Positions 8,313 through 19,300 of a DNA stretch of 64,000 nucleotides are shown here, piece by piece. Each line of letters starts with the position of its first letter. Position 1 is the stretch's first letter. The stretch lies in the NCBI GenBank assembly GCA_021498095.1, contig JAIZWK010000001.1, positions 3,721,450 to 3,785,449 on the forward strand. Direction: 5' to 3'. The notes beneath the pieces are model-generated. The model saw only the letters and a list, made by a program, of their open reading frames with translations, ran no database searches and was not told where the DNA came from. A program made the translations under genes and the position numbers. The stretch comes from Candidatus Harpocratesius repetitus (GTDB lineage Archaea > Asgardarchaeota > Lokiarchaeia > Sigyniarchaeales > Promethearchaeaceae).

Positions 8313-9344
8313 TTGGTCCTTAAGCGCGCAACTCAAAAAACTGAAATACAATCGCAGATCTCATCTAAATATAAGATAATCGTTGAAGGAATCCATAAAA
8401 CATACTTGTTAGGTACCACTGCAGTCCCCGCATTAAGGGGAGTTGATCTAAAAATTAAACCTGGTGAATTTGTAGGTTTAATGGGTCCATCGGGGTGTGG
8501 CAAAACAACACTTTTAAATCTAATTGGGGGTCTTGATTATCCTACTCGAGGAAAAATATACTTAGATAATCAAGATATGTCAAGATTAGATGAAAATCAA
8601 CTTGCAGATTTACGTCGAGACAAAATAGGTTATGTCTTTCAATTCTATAACCTTCTCCCTCTGTTAACTGCTTTAGAAAATGTAATGATACCCCTTCATT
8701 TTCAAGGTAGATTATCAAAACGTGCAAGAAAACGAAAAGCAATGGAATTATTAAAACTTGTAAAACTTGATGATCGCGCTGATCACACACCCTCTGAATT
8801 ATCTGGTGGAGAACAACAAAGAGTTGCAATTGCCCGTGCATTTGCTAATGATCCATCCATAGTATTACTTGATGAACCAACAGGTGATTTAGATTCGAAA
8901 ACTGGAATTGAAATATTGAATTTATTACGAGATCTGAACAGAAAAGGTGCCACTTTTATTGCAGCAACCCATGATGCAGCGGTTTCTGAATATTGCTCCA
9001 GAGTAGTACACTTAAGAGACGGAAAGATAATTACAGGATTAGAAATCTCTGGTCTGAAGGAAACTCCTGAAATGCGTGAAGCGCGATTAAAGCTTCAAGC
9101 TCAATATAAAGAAATGTGTGAAAATAAGATTTTATCAATAGTTAGAGAACAAATACAACAGCAAAAGTATGAAATCCGATTGGCTTTTATAAAAGAGCAA
9201 ATTGATGATGAAATCATTACTAATTTACCATTGCATTTTGATGATTTAGTTGAAGAATTAATTGAACGTAAAGAATTTAACGGTCAAGTTAAAAGTGGTG
9301 TTATTTATATACAAAATCCTCAACAAGGATCTGATATCGTTTAG
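8313..9344 (+). CDS. ABC transporter ATPase, LolD/MacB type, with C-terminal extension
   Basis: 343 residues. The first ~240 form a full nucleotide-binding domain: Walker A GPSGCGKTT (58-66), Q-loop Q110 in YVFQFYN, signature LSGGEQQR (163-170), Walker B VLLDEP and H-loop AATHD. ALRGVDLKIKPGEF and the FQFYNLLP stretch are typical of the LolD/MacB/FtsE class. About 100 extra residues follow, helical and rich in Glu/Arg/Gln (residues ~245-343); normal LolD proteins are ~230 aa. The start is TTG at 8313, since no in-frame ATG occurs before the P-loop; a purine-rich AAGGGAAAA lies just upstream. It is the first gene of a plus-strand run and probably energises one or both FtsX-type permeases here. 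Confidence 0.95.
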   Translation: MVLKRATQKTEIQSQISSKYKIIVEGIHKTYLLGTTAVPALRGVDLKIKPGEFVGLMGPSGCGKTTLLNLIGGLDYPTRGKIYLDNQDMSRLDENQLADLRRDKIGYVFQFYNLLPLLTALENVMIPLHFQGRLSKRARKRKAMELLKLVKLDDRADHTPSELSGGEQQRVAIARAFANDPSIVLLDEPTGDLDSKTGIEILNLLRDLNRKGATFIAATHDAAVSEYCSRVVHLRDGKIITGLEISGLKETPEMREARLKLQAQYKEMCENKILSIVREQIQQQKYEIRLAFIKEQIDDEIITNLPLHFDDLVEELIERKEFNGQVKSGVIYIQNPQQGSDIV

Positions 9345-9386
9345 TACTTTAAGAAGATTTACTTCAAGGAGATTGAAATAGCATCA

Positions 9387-12254
9387 ATGAATACATTTCT
9401 TTGGACTTATGCAATTAAAGATTTATTTCGTCAGAAAACCCGAACTTTATTCGGTATTTTGGGGATAACTGTAAGTTTACTTCTATTAACTTCTGTTTCT
9501 ATTATCACAGACTCAGTCTCTTATAATTTTATTGACTTTCTTACACTCGATGCTGGAACACAGGATATGGTTCTTTCAAAAAGACCAATTTCCACTAATG
9601 ATGAAAATTTTACAGGATATTTTGATTTTCGAGAAATAATTCCAAAAATTCATAATGCAACTAATGAAATAGGGAATATAGTTCCTAGAGGATATTTTAG
9701 AAGTGAGATTTTTAACGGAAATGAAACAATGGTGTCAAATCAAAACAAGATGTGGATATGCGCAATAGATATTGCTTTAGAAGAAGAAATAAAATTTGGT
9801 TCATTTCAAAATTTGAATAATAACCTAAATATTTCAAATGGTTTACCTGTTAATCAATGTATAGTTTCTGAAAGTTATGCTAGAACAAATCAACTTAATA
9901 TAGGAGAAAAAATCCATCTTTTCGTTAAACCATTAAACTCAACAATAAACCTTACTATTGCAAGCACATATGGTCAAAAATTGAAATTTCCTATCGACGA
10001 AGAACCTGAAATCATAGTAGATCTCACTTGGTGGGGAAACATTGCAGATTTATTTAATAATAATTCTAATTTTGCTGAAAATAATACATGGAATTATAAA
10101 GTTAATAGATTACTACTCAAACTCAGTGATGCTGAAGGAGTGTATGATGTTCGCAATGTTAAAGGAACAGAGAGTTATATTGCTCAGATAGGTGCAAAAA
10201 TCTTAACAGAATTAGGATTAGATTCGTGGAAAATGGATTATCCAAAATTAGAGTTATTGTTTGTATCTGAATTTTTAACTTTAACTATGAATATTTTATT
10301 TATCACCATTGGAATTATTTCTATGCTTATTTCAGGTATTTTAATTAATGCGATTCTTTCAACTTCTGTAGAAGAGAGAATTAAGGAGTTTGGAATAAAT
10401 AGAGTACTTGGTGCACGAAAAACATATAATCTGAAATTAATCTTAATTCAAAGTTCATTTATTTCGTTTAGTGGAACAACTTTAGGAATTATTTTAGCCG
10501 CTTTAGCAATAAGATATATTGGAATACCATTTGGAGAAAGATTGCTGGTTGAAAATGGGATTTATACTTCAATTGCCTTTTTTATAGATCCAATGACAAT
10601 CATTTCCTCTTATCTTATAGGTGTAGGAGTCTCAATGGTTGTCTCTATTTCTCCAGCATTAAAAGTTATGCGAATGAAAATTGTCGAAAGTATTAATCCA
10701 TATAGAACATCTGATGAAGTATACCATATGGAAAAAGAAGGAAGTGCCAATGTCCGCCTTATAATTATTGGAATTATATTGGCTGCAAATGCTGGGTTCA
10801 TCTACTTCTTGCTTCCGCGAATAATTATTTCTTTTCAATTCGGAATTCTTGCCTCAGTTTTAATTATCACCATGATGGTATTCCTAATCGGCGTTTCAGT
10901 AATGGCAATCGGATTTATGCCGATATTAATTCGATTACTTGTGAAGATATTTGAAACATTTAATCAAAAACTGATGAATATTGTAAGAATCACAGTTCAC
11001 AGATATCAACGTCGCAATTTGTCGACAAGTATCATGTTTGTACTCTCTTTTTCCTTTATAATTTTTACAACAAGTATGGTTCAAATCCAGATTAAACAAG
11101 TAGGTGGTTTAATTCAATATGAAGAAGGTTCAGATTTAGTCCTTCGACCAGATAGCTATGATTTAAGAGCACCAACAGTAGCAATCACAGAAAAATTATT
11201 GCAAATAGATGGAATTGAGCGGGTTTCTTCAGTAATTGCAAGTGTAAACGATTTAGAAGACATATATTCTGAAGAAAATAAAGATTTTGAAATCACCCTA
11301 GGGGATTATATTAACTTTCAATCTACTGAAGTAAGGATGTATGCAGTAGATGAAAATTATATCGATACAGTTTATCAAAATTATATCATATTTACAGAAG
11401 GAAATAAAGAGTCGGCATTTAATGCTCTTTACAATACTTCTGAAATAGGAGTTATAATTTCTGCTTCAATAGCTTCAAGTCTCAGAATTCATTTAGGAGA
11501 TATTGCAAGATTAACAATCACTAGAGGCACGGAAGAAGAACCATTTCTTTGCAGAATTGTTGGAGTTGCAAAGTCCATGCCCGGGATGCAATCACGCTTC
11601 AGTGAAAGCGGAATTGGTGCAGCTTTTAGAGCCGGTGGTGTTTTGATATCCCCAGAGCACTATACAGAATGCATGAACATTCCTGGTGGAAATGATGCAT
11701 TTTTAGATAAAATCTTTATTAAAGTAAAATCAGGTTATGATCCTTTAAATGTTGCATCCAATATTGAATCTAAATTAAAAAATAATTATAAAATAGAAGT
11801 GGATGTTACCTCTCAAGGAATTAATGAAGCAGAGCAAGCATTTTTAGTTGTCAAATATTTATTTCTAGCAATTTTAATTGGAACTGTACTAATTGCATTA
11901 TTTGGATTAATCAGTTCATCATATTCATCTATCTTAGAAAGAAAGCGAGAAATTGGAATTTTACGAACATTAGGTCTTCATGGTCGAGAAATTGAACACT
12001 TATTCTTATTAGAAAACTTAATACTACTATTATCAAGCTCAACTTCAGGAGGTATTATCGGATATTTAATGGCGCTTGGTTTGAGTGAAAATATGACCCT
12101 TTTTATCCGAAGTCCGCGAATTATTGCCGTGCCATGGGATATTATCTTGATTGTTTATTCAGTATCACTAGTTACTTTATTTATTGGAATGAGATGGTTA
12201 ATGCGCAAATTAAGAAAGCAAAATCTAATAGAGATATTTAGAGAAACATTATAA
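9387..12254 (+). CDS. ABC transporter permease, FtsX/LolE/MacB type (first copy)
   Basis: 955 residues. TM1 lies at about 21-43, followed by a ~250-residue extracellular domain, then TM segments near 296-322, 351-375 and 402-425. The second half repeats this pattern: two TMs at ~456-518, one at ~547-567, an extracellular domain at ~568-820, then TMs at ~819-843, ~875-897 and ~915-937. This is a duplicated MacB_PCD plus FtsX layout of about ten TMs. EERIKEFGINRVLGA and RKREIGILRTLGL are the cytoplasmic coupling segments facing the ATPase. LolE/MacB/FtsX permeases do not move small solutes; they pull lipoproteins or transmit force to extracytoplasmic enzymes. An AAGGAG lies 15 bp before the ATG. 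It follows the ATPase gene by 42 bp. Confidence 0.93.
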   Translation: MNTFLWTYAIKDLFRQKTRTLFGILGITVSLLLLTSVSIITDSVSYNFIDFLTLDAGTQDMVLSKRPISTNDENFTGYFDFREIIPKIHNATNEIGNIVPRGYFRSEIFNGNETMVSNQNKMWICAIDIALEEEIKFGSFQNLNNNLNISNGLPVNQCIVSESYARTNQLNIGEKIHLFVKPLNSTINLTIASTYGQKLKFPIDEEPEIIVDLTWWGNIADLFNNNSNFAENNTWNYKVNRLLLKLSDAEGVYDVRNVKGTESYIAQIGAKILTELGLDSWKMDYPKLELLFVSEFLTLTMNILFITIGIISMLISGILINAILSTSVEERIKEFGINRVLGARKTYNLKLILIQSSFISFSGTTLGIILAALAIRYIGIPFGERLLVENGIYTSIAFFIDPMTIISSYLIGVGVSMVVSISPALKVMRMKIVESINPYRTSDEVYHMEKEGSANVRLIIIGIILAANAGFIYFLLPRIIISFQFGILASVLIITMMVFLIGVSVMAIGFMPILIRLLVKIFETFNQKLMNIVRITVHRYQRRNLSTSIMFVLSFSFIIFTTSMVQIQIKQVGGLIQYEEGSDLVLRPDSYDLRAPTVAITEKLLQIDGIERVSSVIASVNDLEDIYSEENKDFEITLGDYINFQSTEVRMYAVDENYIDTVYQNYIIFTEGNKESAFNALYNTSEIGVIISASIASSLRIHLGDIARLTITRGTEEEPFLCRIVGVAKSMPGMQSRFSESGIGAAFRAGGVLISPEHYTECMNIPGGNDAFLDKIFIKVKSGYDPLNVASNIESKLKNNYKIEVDVTSQGINEAEQAFLVVKYLFLAILIGTVLIALFGLISSSYSSILERKREIGILRTLGLHGREIEHLFLLENLILLLSSSTSGGIIGYLMALGLSENMTLFIRSPRIIAVPWDIILIVYSVSLVTLFIGMRWLMRKLRKQNLIEIFRETL

Positions 12255-12349
12255 AATAGTTAATAATTAGGAGGCGTGAGAAAATTACTATAAAAAGAAA
12301 ATTTAAAATACTTTTGCATGAGTTTTTTATTCAAAAAAACCGAAAAAGC

Positions 12350-15300
12350 ATGAAACAAAGATTAATATTGACTATTCTATTATTCTGCTTTCTTTCACCT
12401 TCAATTTTACTTAGTTTTCAAAATAATTTTATTAAAATAAGATTAGAAAATAATAATAATAATAAAACCAAACCATCAATTTTTTCTCCAATTTCATCTG
12501 ACATATCTGGAAATGAATTATATGCAGAGCAAATTAAGTTTAATATTGGTGGATCTCACAATTTAATTCAACAATCTTATTGTACTAATGACACCAACGC
12601 ACTAGATGGAATTGATTTATCAGATCCTGCATTTTCTGAAGCTGCATTTTTTTTAACTCTATCGAATGGAATTATCCCTGAAATCAATCCTTATCCAATT
12701 AACAACAAGAATCCGAATTATATACCCATTTCTATGAATTACTTCAAGTTTTATCTATATTTTGAAGGAGGAAGTATTTCGAAAAATATATCCACCCAAC
12801 AAGATAGAATATTAGAAATTCTTAAAAATAGACTTAAAATAGATTTTCTCCTTTTAAATAAAACTGAAGATCCTAATAAGGGATATTTATATGAATATTA
12901 TGGTTTGACACCAGAATGGAGTAATTATTTTGATTTAACTTTATCAAATGTACCTCAAGATGGATATTGGAAAACACTAGATTATGACCGAATTCTCTCA
13001 AATTCCTATTTAGATACACATTATATTCAAAGTTCATTACTTTACTTGAAGAAATTTGATTTTTTAAAGAATGGTATAAATTCAATGATTTATGATCAGA
13101 TTAAATTATCATTTGATCTCTCTCCTCTACAGAGCAGTAATTCACTATTTAATGTAGCATCTTTTCAAAATACCAATGCTGATTCAAATGATCAATCAAA
13201 TACAAATTCAAGCGAGAAATCCTATATTAATAGAACAAATAATTTAATTTTCTTTTCTGTACAATATGAAGGAATTGAAAATTCTGAAATACAACAAAAA
13301 TCTCACATTTATCATTTCAATCTTTTTGAAGCGTTAAATTTTAATGGTTCTGAAATTTCAATATCTTCTAAATGTTATAATTCTCCAGACGGAATATCAT
13401 TAAGTAAAATCGATATTGGGTTAATATTTGGAGAAGTTACTAAAATGGAACCAGATATTTTTCCATTCAATACAGCGAGCTTCGACCAGATTGAAAATCT
13501 TCTCTATATGTTTAATGAAGATGCAGATTTTTCGTTTTTTGATGATTACAGTTTCAAAGTCAAATGGATTACAAAAAATTCGTTAACCATGTTATCAACT
13601 GTTCCTGTAAATTATAAAAATAGTTCAGATTATGTAAATTTCTTAGAATTACTTATGGATTTTCCAGAACTGGCATCATTACTTAATATTTCAATGGATG
13701 TTTCGGGAGGTTTTGGATTTGGATTATCTGGCAGTTATATTGCTCCAATTGAAGAGCTTTCATTCGATTATATCATTGCTCCAGTTGAACCATCTCTTGA
13801 AATTAGGAAAGAGATTAAATCAGGCAAACCAACAAATGTTTTAGATGCAAACAATAGTCCAACAATAGATGTCGTTGTAAGTAATCCAAATAACTTCTCA
13901 GTTTGGGGAAAAGAACTTAATTTAACTGCATTAGGAATTACAAACAATCCAACAGCAAAATTAACTATTTTAGGTTTAGATCAAAATATGTTTGAATTAA
14001 TGGGTTATAACAGTGATTTAATTGTTAATATTTTAGAATCTCTAGGTTATACCATTGAAGATCTCTTTCATCAAGACAATCCGCGCTTTTTTATGTTGGA
14101 TTTGAACAATACAGGAAACTATAATACGCTTTATCCAAATCTTCTAGATCTAAATGTTAATAGATTATTTCCTTACAGTCCTGAATTTACTCAACTTCTT
14201 ATCGATAATGCAGATGCATTTGGTAGAATTGCATTGAACCCACAGATTTGGAATTCTTCAGAAAGTATCTTCAATCCAGAGAATTGGAAATTAGACCCAG
14301 GTGAAAACTTCTCAATTACAATAAATAGTGGTCTTTTAAATGTGAGCGATAAATATGCTAAGATTCAAGGATTCTCATTAAATACTCGATCACCTCATGA
14401 ACCAATTATTGCAATAGGTCAAGAAAATATAGAAACTTCAGCCAATAATACATTTTTTCCAAATGATGATTTATTCTGGGAAATTTCTTCTGAATACTAC
14501 GGAAATACATACCAGATTCAACAATATCTTTTTTTTAATAATAATACAAAAATTCTTCATATTAATAATAATACAATAAGTCTGGATGCGATTTTTCTAA
14601 ATTTAATTGCAAAGAGTAGCAATCAAGATACAAGTTTCCAAATTGAAATCTACAATCATGATTATACAGGAGAAAACAGAGATGGATTTCAATCAATTTT
14701 AAGTGGAACTATAGGTAATGAAATGACTCAGATTAATTTAACACTATCAAATAATGACTACAATTTAAGCAATTTCTGGGATAAAAATCAGAATATGGAT
14801 ATTTTGTTCAGAATTACATATGAAAATAATGAACCCTTCAACTTCTATCTTGATTTTATTCAAGTAGAATTTCAAGATCGTATAAATCAAAGAATTTTTC
14901 ATAATCAATCTCAAATACTTTATTGTTCATCATATGGAAATAATCAGTACTTCAGTAAATCGAACTCAATTACATTAATGACTTCTCAAAGTGCAATTAT
15001 ATCAATATCAAGCCAAATTTCATTAATAGATAATAAATCTTCACTGTATTTGTATAACGTATCCTTAGAAAATATTGGAACACTTCCTGCATATAATATT
15101 ACGGTAAAATTGCTCCAGATGGGCAGAATTCCGAATTTACTTAATCATACACTAATACAAATTGCAAATAAAACAACATTTCAAAGTATTGCTGGAAATT
15201 ATTCTTTAACAGAAGGAATTTTATCATTTTCATATAGAAATTTAACAAACCAGCAGAAAATTCAAAATATTTCATTGTTATTTTATCTTCCAAATAGTAT

Positions 15301-16342
15301 TATTTTTCCTTCACTAAATGTAAGTTGGAATAACGAAATTCAATTTAATGAAACAAATACTCAAATGAATGCAATTTCATATCAAGATTTCCTTTCATTC
15401 CCTTTAGATTATAATAAATCGAGAAATTATAATCCACTATATCAATTATTAATCGAATATCTCAATCCAGATGATTCTAGTTATTATAAAATAAATCAGA
15501 ATGTTTCTATATTTATTCGTATTTCTAACTTAAATTCAGAGTCGATTTTTGGAATAGATCTTCAATTTAGCAAATCTTTTGAAGGATGGCAATATTTGAA
15601 CCAATCAGATCATATTTATATAAATGAATTAAGTTATAATCAATCTAAAACGATTGAATTAATCTTTTTTAAGATAAATACTCGTGGATATTTGCTCCCT
15701 TCAGCATTCCAAATTCATTGTGAAGAGAATAGTTTATTACAAGTATTTTTACCGCCACCTCTTTTACTAGGTCATTTTGAGGTAGAATTAACTAAAGCAA
15801 TTTCCCAAGATGTGTTAATAACAGGGGATTATATTGAAATTACAATAAATATTAAGAATTCAGGAACAATTCCTTTATCGGATGTAATTATTGATGATGC
15901 GGATTCATATTTTGCAGGAGCATTTATCTTATATGAAGGTATAACACTTCAAGAAATTAGTTTTCTTGACATAAATCAAACCTTTGAATTTCATTATTCG
16001 CTTAGAGCTTTACATTCAAAGGGTTCTTATAGTATACGTCCTGCAGAAATATCATATTTCTTCGGATCTTTATATTACGTTTATAGTAATTCGATTTTAG
16101 TTAAAATTCAAGAGCCTTATATATTGATAGTAGCAAAAATTATCAGTCCGATATTAGTAGGTGGATTAGCGTTATTTTTAACATATAAGTATAAAATTCA
16201 TTATTCAAAAGAAGATTTTGAATATCAACGCCGTGAAAGTTTGTTATTTGGTCAATCATTAAGAGAATCTTCATGGCATCGAAAGAATCTAACAGAATTT
16301 TTCAATGAGCAAATGGAAAAAGGTGGAAAAAAAAATGAGTAA
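12350..16342 (+). CDS. Large secreted, C-terminally membrane-anchored protein of the ABC/subtilase run
   Basis: About 1330 residues from the ATG at 12350, which places a clean signal peptide first (MKQR, then a hydrophobic core ending near SILLSF). The open frame extends upstream through a TTG at 12314 and an ATT at 12284; the latter sits 9 bp after a strong AGGAGG (12269-12274), so the real start is unsettled. The body is Asn/Ser/Ile rich, full of N-x-S/T sequons and beta-strand-like, with CARDB-like parts near the end (IEITINIKNSGTIPLSDV). One TM near residues 1255-1280 is followed by a ~50-residue basic cytoplasmic tail. It is therefore a single-pass surface protein with no catalytic motif. 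Its stop overlaps the subtilase start by 8 bp. Substrate, scaffold or receptor of the system: unknown. Confidence 0.85.
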   Translation: MKQRLILTILLFCFLSPSILLSFQNNFIKIRLENNNNNKTKPSIFSPISSDISGNELYAEQIKFNIGGSHNLIQQSYCTNDTNALDGIDLSDPAFSEAAFFLTLSNGIIPEINPYPINNKNPNYIPISMNYFKFYLYFEGGSISKNISTQQDRILEILKNRLKIDFLLLNKTEDPNKGYLYEYYGLTPEWSNYFDLTLSNVPQDGYWKTLDYDRILSNSYLDTHYIQSSLLYLKKFDFLKNGINSMIYDQIKLSFDLSPLQSSNSLFNVASFQNTNADSNDQSNTNSSEKSYINRTNNLIFFSVQYEGIENSEIQQKSHIYHFNLFEALNFNGSEISISSKCYNSPDGISLSKIDIGLIFGEVTKMEPDIFPFNTASFDQIENLLYMFNEDADFSFFDDYSFKVKWITKNSLTMLSTVPVNYKNSSDYVNFLELLMDFPELASLLNISMDVSGGFGFGLSGSYIAPIEELSFDYIIAPVEPSLEIRKEIKSGKPTNVLDANNSPTIDVVVSNPNNFSVWGKELNLTALGITNNPTAKLTILGLDQNMFELMGYNSDLIVNILESLGYTIEDLFHQDNPRFFMLDLNNTGNYNTLYPNLLDLNVNRLFPYSPEFTQLLIDNADAFGRIALNPQIWNSSESIFNPENWKLDPGENFSITINSGLLNVSDKYAKIQGFSLNTRSPHEPIIAIGQENIETSANNTFFPNDDLFWEISSEYYGNTYQIQQYLFFNNNTKILHINNNTISLDAIFLNLIAKSSNQDTSFQIEIYNHDYTGENRDGFQSILSGTIGNEMTQINLTLSNNDYNLSNFWDKNQNMDILFRITYENNEPFNFYLDFIQVEFQDRINQRIFHNQSQILYCSSYGNNQYFSKSNSITLMTSQSAIISISSQISLIDNKSSLYLYNVSLENIGTLPAYNITVKLLQMGRIPNLLNHTLIQIANKTTFQSIAGNYSLTEGILSFSYRNLTNQQKIQNISLLFYLPNSIIFPSLNVSWNNEIQFNETNTQMNAISYQDFLSFPLDYNKSRNYNPLYQLLIEYLNPDDSSYYKINQNVSIFIRISNLNSESIFGIDLQFSKSFEGWQYLNQSDHIYINELSYNQSKTIELIFFKINTRGYLLPSAFQIHCEENSLLQVFLPPPLLLGHFEVELTKAISQDVLITGDYIEITINIKNSGTIPLSDVIIDDADSYFAGAFILYEGITLQEISFLDINQTFEFHYSLRALHSKGSYSIRPAEISYFFGSLYYVYSNSILVKIQEPYILIVAKIISPILVGGLALFLTYKYKIHYSKEDFEYQRRESLLFGQSLRESSWHRKNLTEFFNEQMEKGGKKNE

Positions 16343-19300
16343 ACAATACTATACTAAAAAATTCTCTTATTTTCTTTTTATCTCTTTAATTCTTCTTTCT
16401 AGTACCTTATTAGCAAATAATCCAGTTAGTTTTATAAATTCACAACATATTCAAGAAAAAACTAATACAATTAATAAATTGATATCTAGGAACGACAACA
16501 ACATCAAAAACGTTCAAATTAAAAGTGCTTCAAATCCATTCGATAATAAAACACATAGATTTTTATTTTTATATTCAAATCCAATTACAATAGATGATAA
16601 TGTAACATTATTTAACCTTTTCACTTCTCTAGGAGGAATTATTAAAGAAGAACCTTGGAACCACATTAATGGATTTTCAGGAACAATAAACAATTCACAA
16701 GAATACCTGGGTTCCTTTATAGCCTCTTTTCCTCCAGTGGATTATTTTGAAGATCCAATAGCAGAAATTCAAATGAATTCAATTCAAGATCAGATTAACT
16801 ACTACCCAGAAATATACAATATGAATAATTTTAGCATTAAAGGAACTTCCAACGCATCGATAGCGATAATTGATACTGGTGTTGATATTTCCCATCCATT
16901 TTTTAATAATTCTTATCAAGATGAAAATTTTTCAAAGAAAATTATTGGATGGACAGATGGAATTTCCAATTTCAGTCAACCTTATGATGATAATGGGCAT
17001 GGAACTGCAATGAGTGCTATTATTGGGGGGAGTAATAATGTTTCAGCTATGTCCAATCATTCGAATAATGAATTTTACCTTACTAAAACTGCATCCATTA
17101 ATCATGAAGAATATTTCTATCCACATTATCTTTCTGAAGGATGGTATGATATTAAATTAGGATCTTTTGAAATGGATGAAAATGCATTAGATATTCTTAA
17201 TATTACCGCAAATCTGACCATATTTTCACCTATGCTTGAATATAGGTTAAGATTGTATAGAAATGGAAATATTATTAATGAAACTTCCAGTATTCCATTA
17301 GAATTAACATGGGACACTTCAGGATTTTTCGATACTTCCAAAAAACCAGGAGTTTATGATATTGTTTTTTCTTATCATAAAAATCTTGAACAGAATCCAC
17401 AATTTTCGATACAAATTCAAGCATTATTTACTCCTAAAGAATATCCTAGTGATACAAGCGAATATTCTGGTTTAGCACCAGAAACACATATTTCAATGAT
17501 AAAAGAATTGAATTCTTCAGGTAAAGGATATATCTCAGATATAATTTCTGGATTAGAACATGTTATCACTAAAATTCAATCAAAGCATATAATAACTCTC
17601 CTACTTTCAATCGCAACGATAGAGATTCCTTCAAGTTTGGAGAACCCGTTCAAACAACTAATTGATGAAATTATAAAAAAAGGTTGTATGGTTATTTTTG
17701 CAGCTGGAAATTTCGGAATATCAAATAAATTAAACGCAATGGCACTTAATGATAAAGCTTTAGTTATAGGAGCGACCAATGATCAAGATCAACTAACCTA
17801 TTATAGTTCTCAAGCTGATGATAATAAGAACAATCGTATGCCTGATCTATTAGCCCCAGGAGGTAGTTTATTAGTCAATCATCAAATGGTAATTACTGCA
17901 GATTCGAATATGGGAGATAATAATAACCAAACAAAAGATTTAATAAAAAATGATTTATCTGGTTTTACCGGAACTTCAATTTCAGCAGCAGTTGTAGCGG
18001 GAATTTACAATTTAATTGTTGATTATTTAGGCGGATGGAATTATTGGAATTCAGGAATAAATGCTACCTTAGAAGCTTTGAAAATAAAAAATTACCTTTT
18101 AATGACAGCTTCAGAGACAAACCAAGCCCGCGAAGATAATCCTTTCACACCATATGATGAATCTACAAATAGTCCTATAGTAAATAGAGGTCAAAAAGAT
18201 AGATTTGAGGGTTATGGTAGAATGAATCCAGAAGCAGTATTTAATATGCTCCAAAATAGCATTGATTTAAACCATAATTACCAGATAGAACTTACTGCAT
18301 CAAATAGTGATCCATTCTCGCAGCACGTTTTTGCACTTAATGTTTCACTTGAAAAGGACCAAATTTATCTTTTTAATTTGACAAATGATGAAGGAATTTT
18401 TTCAAATTTTGATATAGATATGTATTTATACAATAAAGATTGTTCATTCTCAGGAGAGCCGATTTTAGAAGCATCTTCGACGCAAGCGGGCAGTTCAGAT
18501 GAAATTATTTATTTTACTAATCTAAATGCCAGCGATACTTTTTACTTAGTTATTAAGGCTTTATCAGGTTCTGGTTCATGTTCATTACAAGTCACGAAAG
18601 TAAATTTGACAAATGCTCCAGCATTAAACAATCCAAAAGTGAATATTGATTCAGAACTAAATTACAATGATACATTAGACACTTACCGATTTGAAGTTAA
18701 TTACACACAAGATGATAATGTTCCAGCGACTTTAATTGATATAATCTTTCCTTCTTTGTCTAAAAATTATTCATTAATTCAATCTGTTGAAGGAGACACT
18801 AATTATGAAAATGGTGCGATTTATTATGTTGAAGTTAAATTTCAGAATCCTGGAAATTATTCATATTACTATTTTGCCAGAACAGGAAATTTATCCATCT
18901 ATTATTTGAAAAACAATTCTCAATCTCTAATTATCAATCCAATTCATCATTTTGTTGGCAATAATTTCACCACAGTGCATAATTCAGACATCAATCTCTG
19001 GGATTTTGATCAAGATTCAAAAAATATTTACTTAAATAATAAAATGAATGAATATAGAATAGGATGGCAAAAAATTAGTATTCCACAATTATATGAAAAC
19101 CGATATTTACGCACTCAAGAAGACAACTGGTCTGCTTGGTATTTTGGAATTGCTAATCCTAACAATTTATATTCAAGCCCCATCCTAATTGATCAAACTC
19201 CTTTATATACTTATGAAAATATATCAGGAACTTATGATTTATATTCTCCGATTATCTTTTTAGAAAGCAATAATAATGAATCATTTTCTCCAATTCTTTC

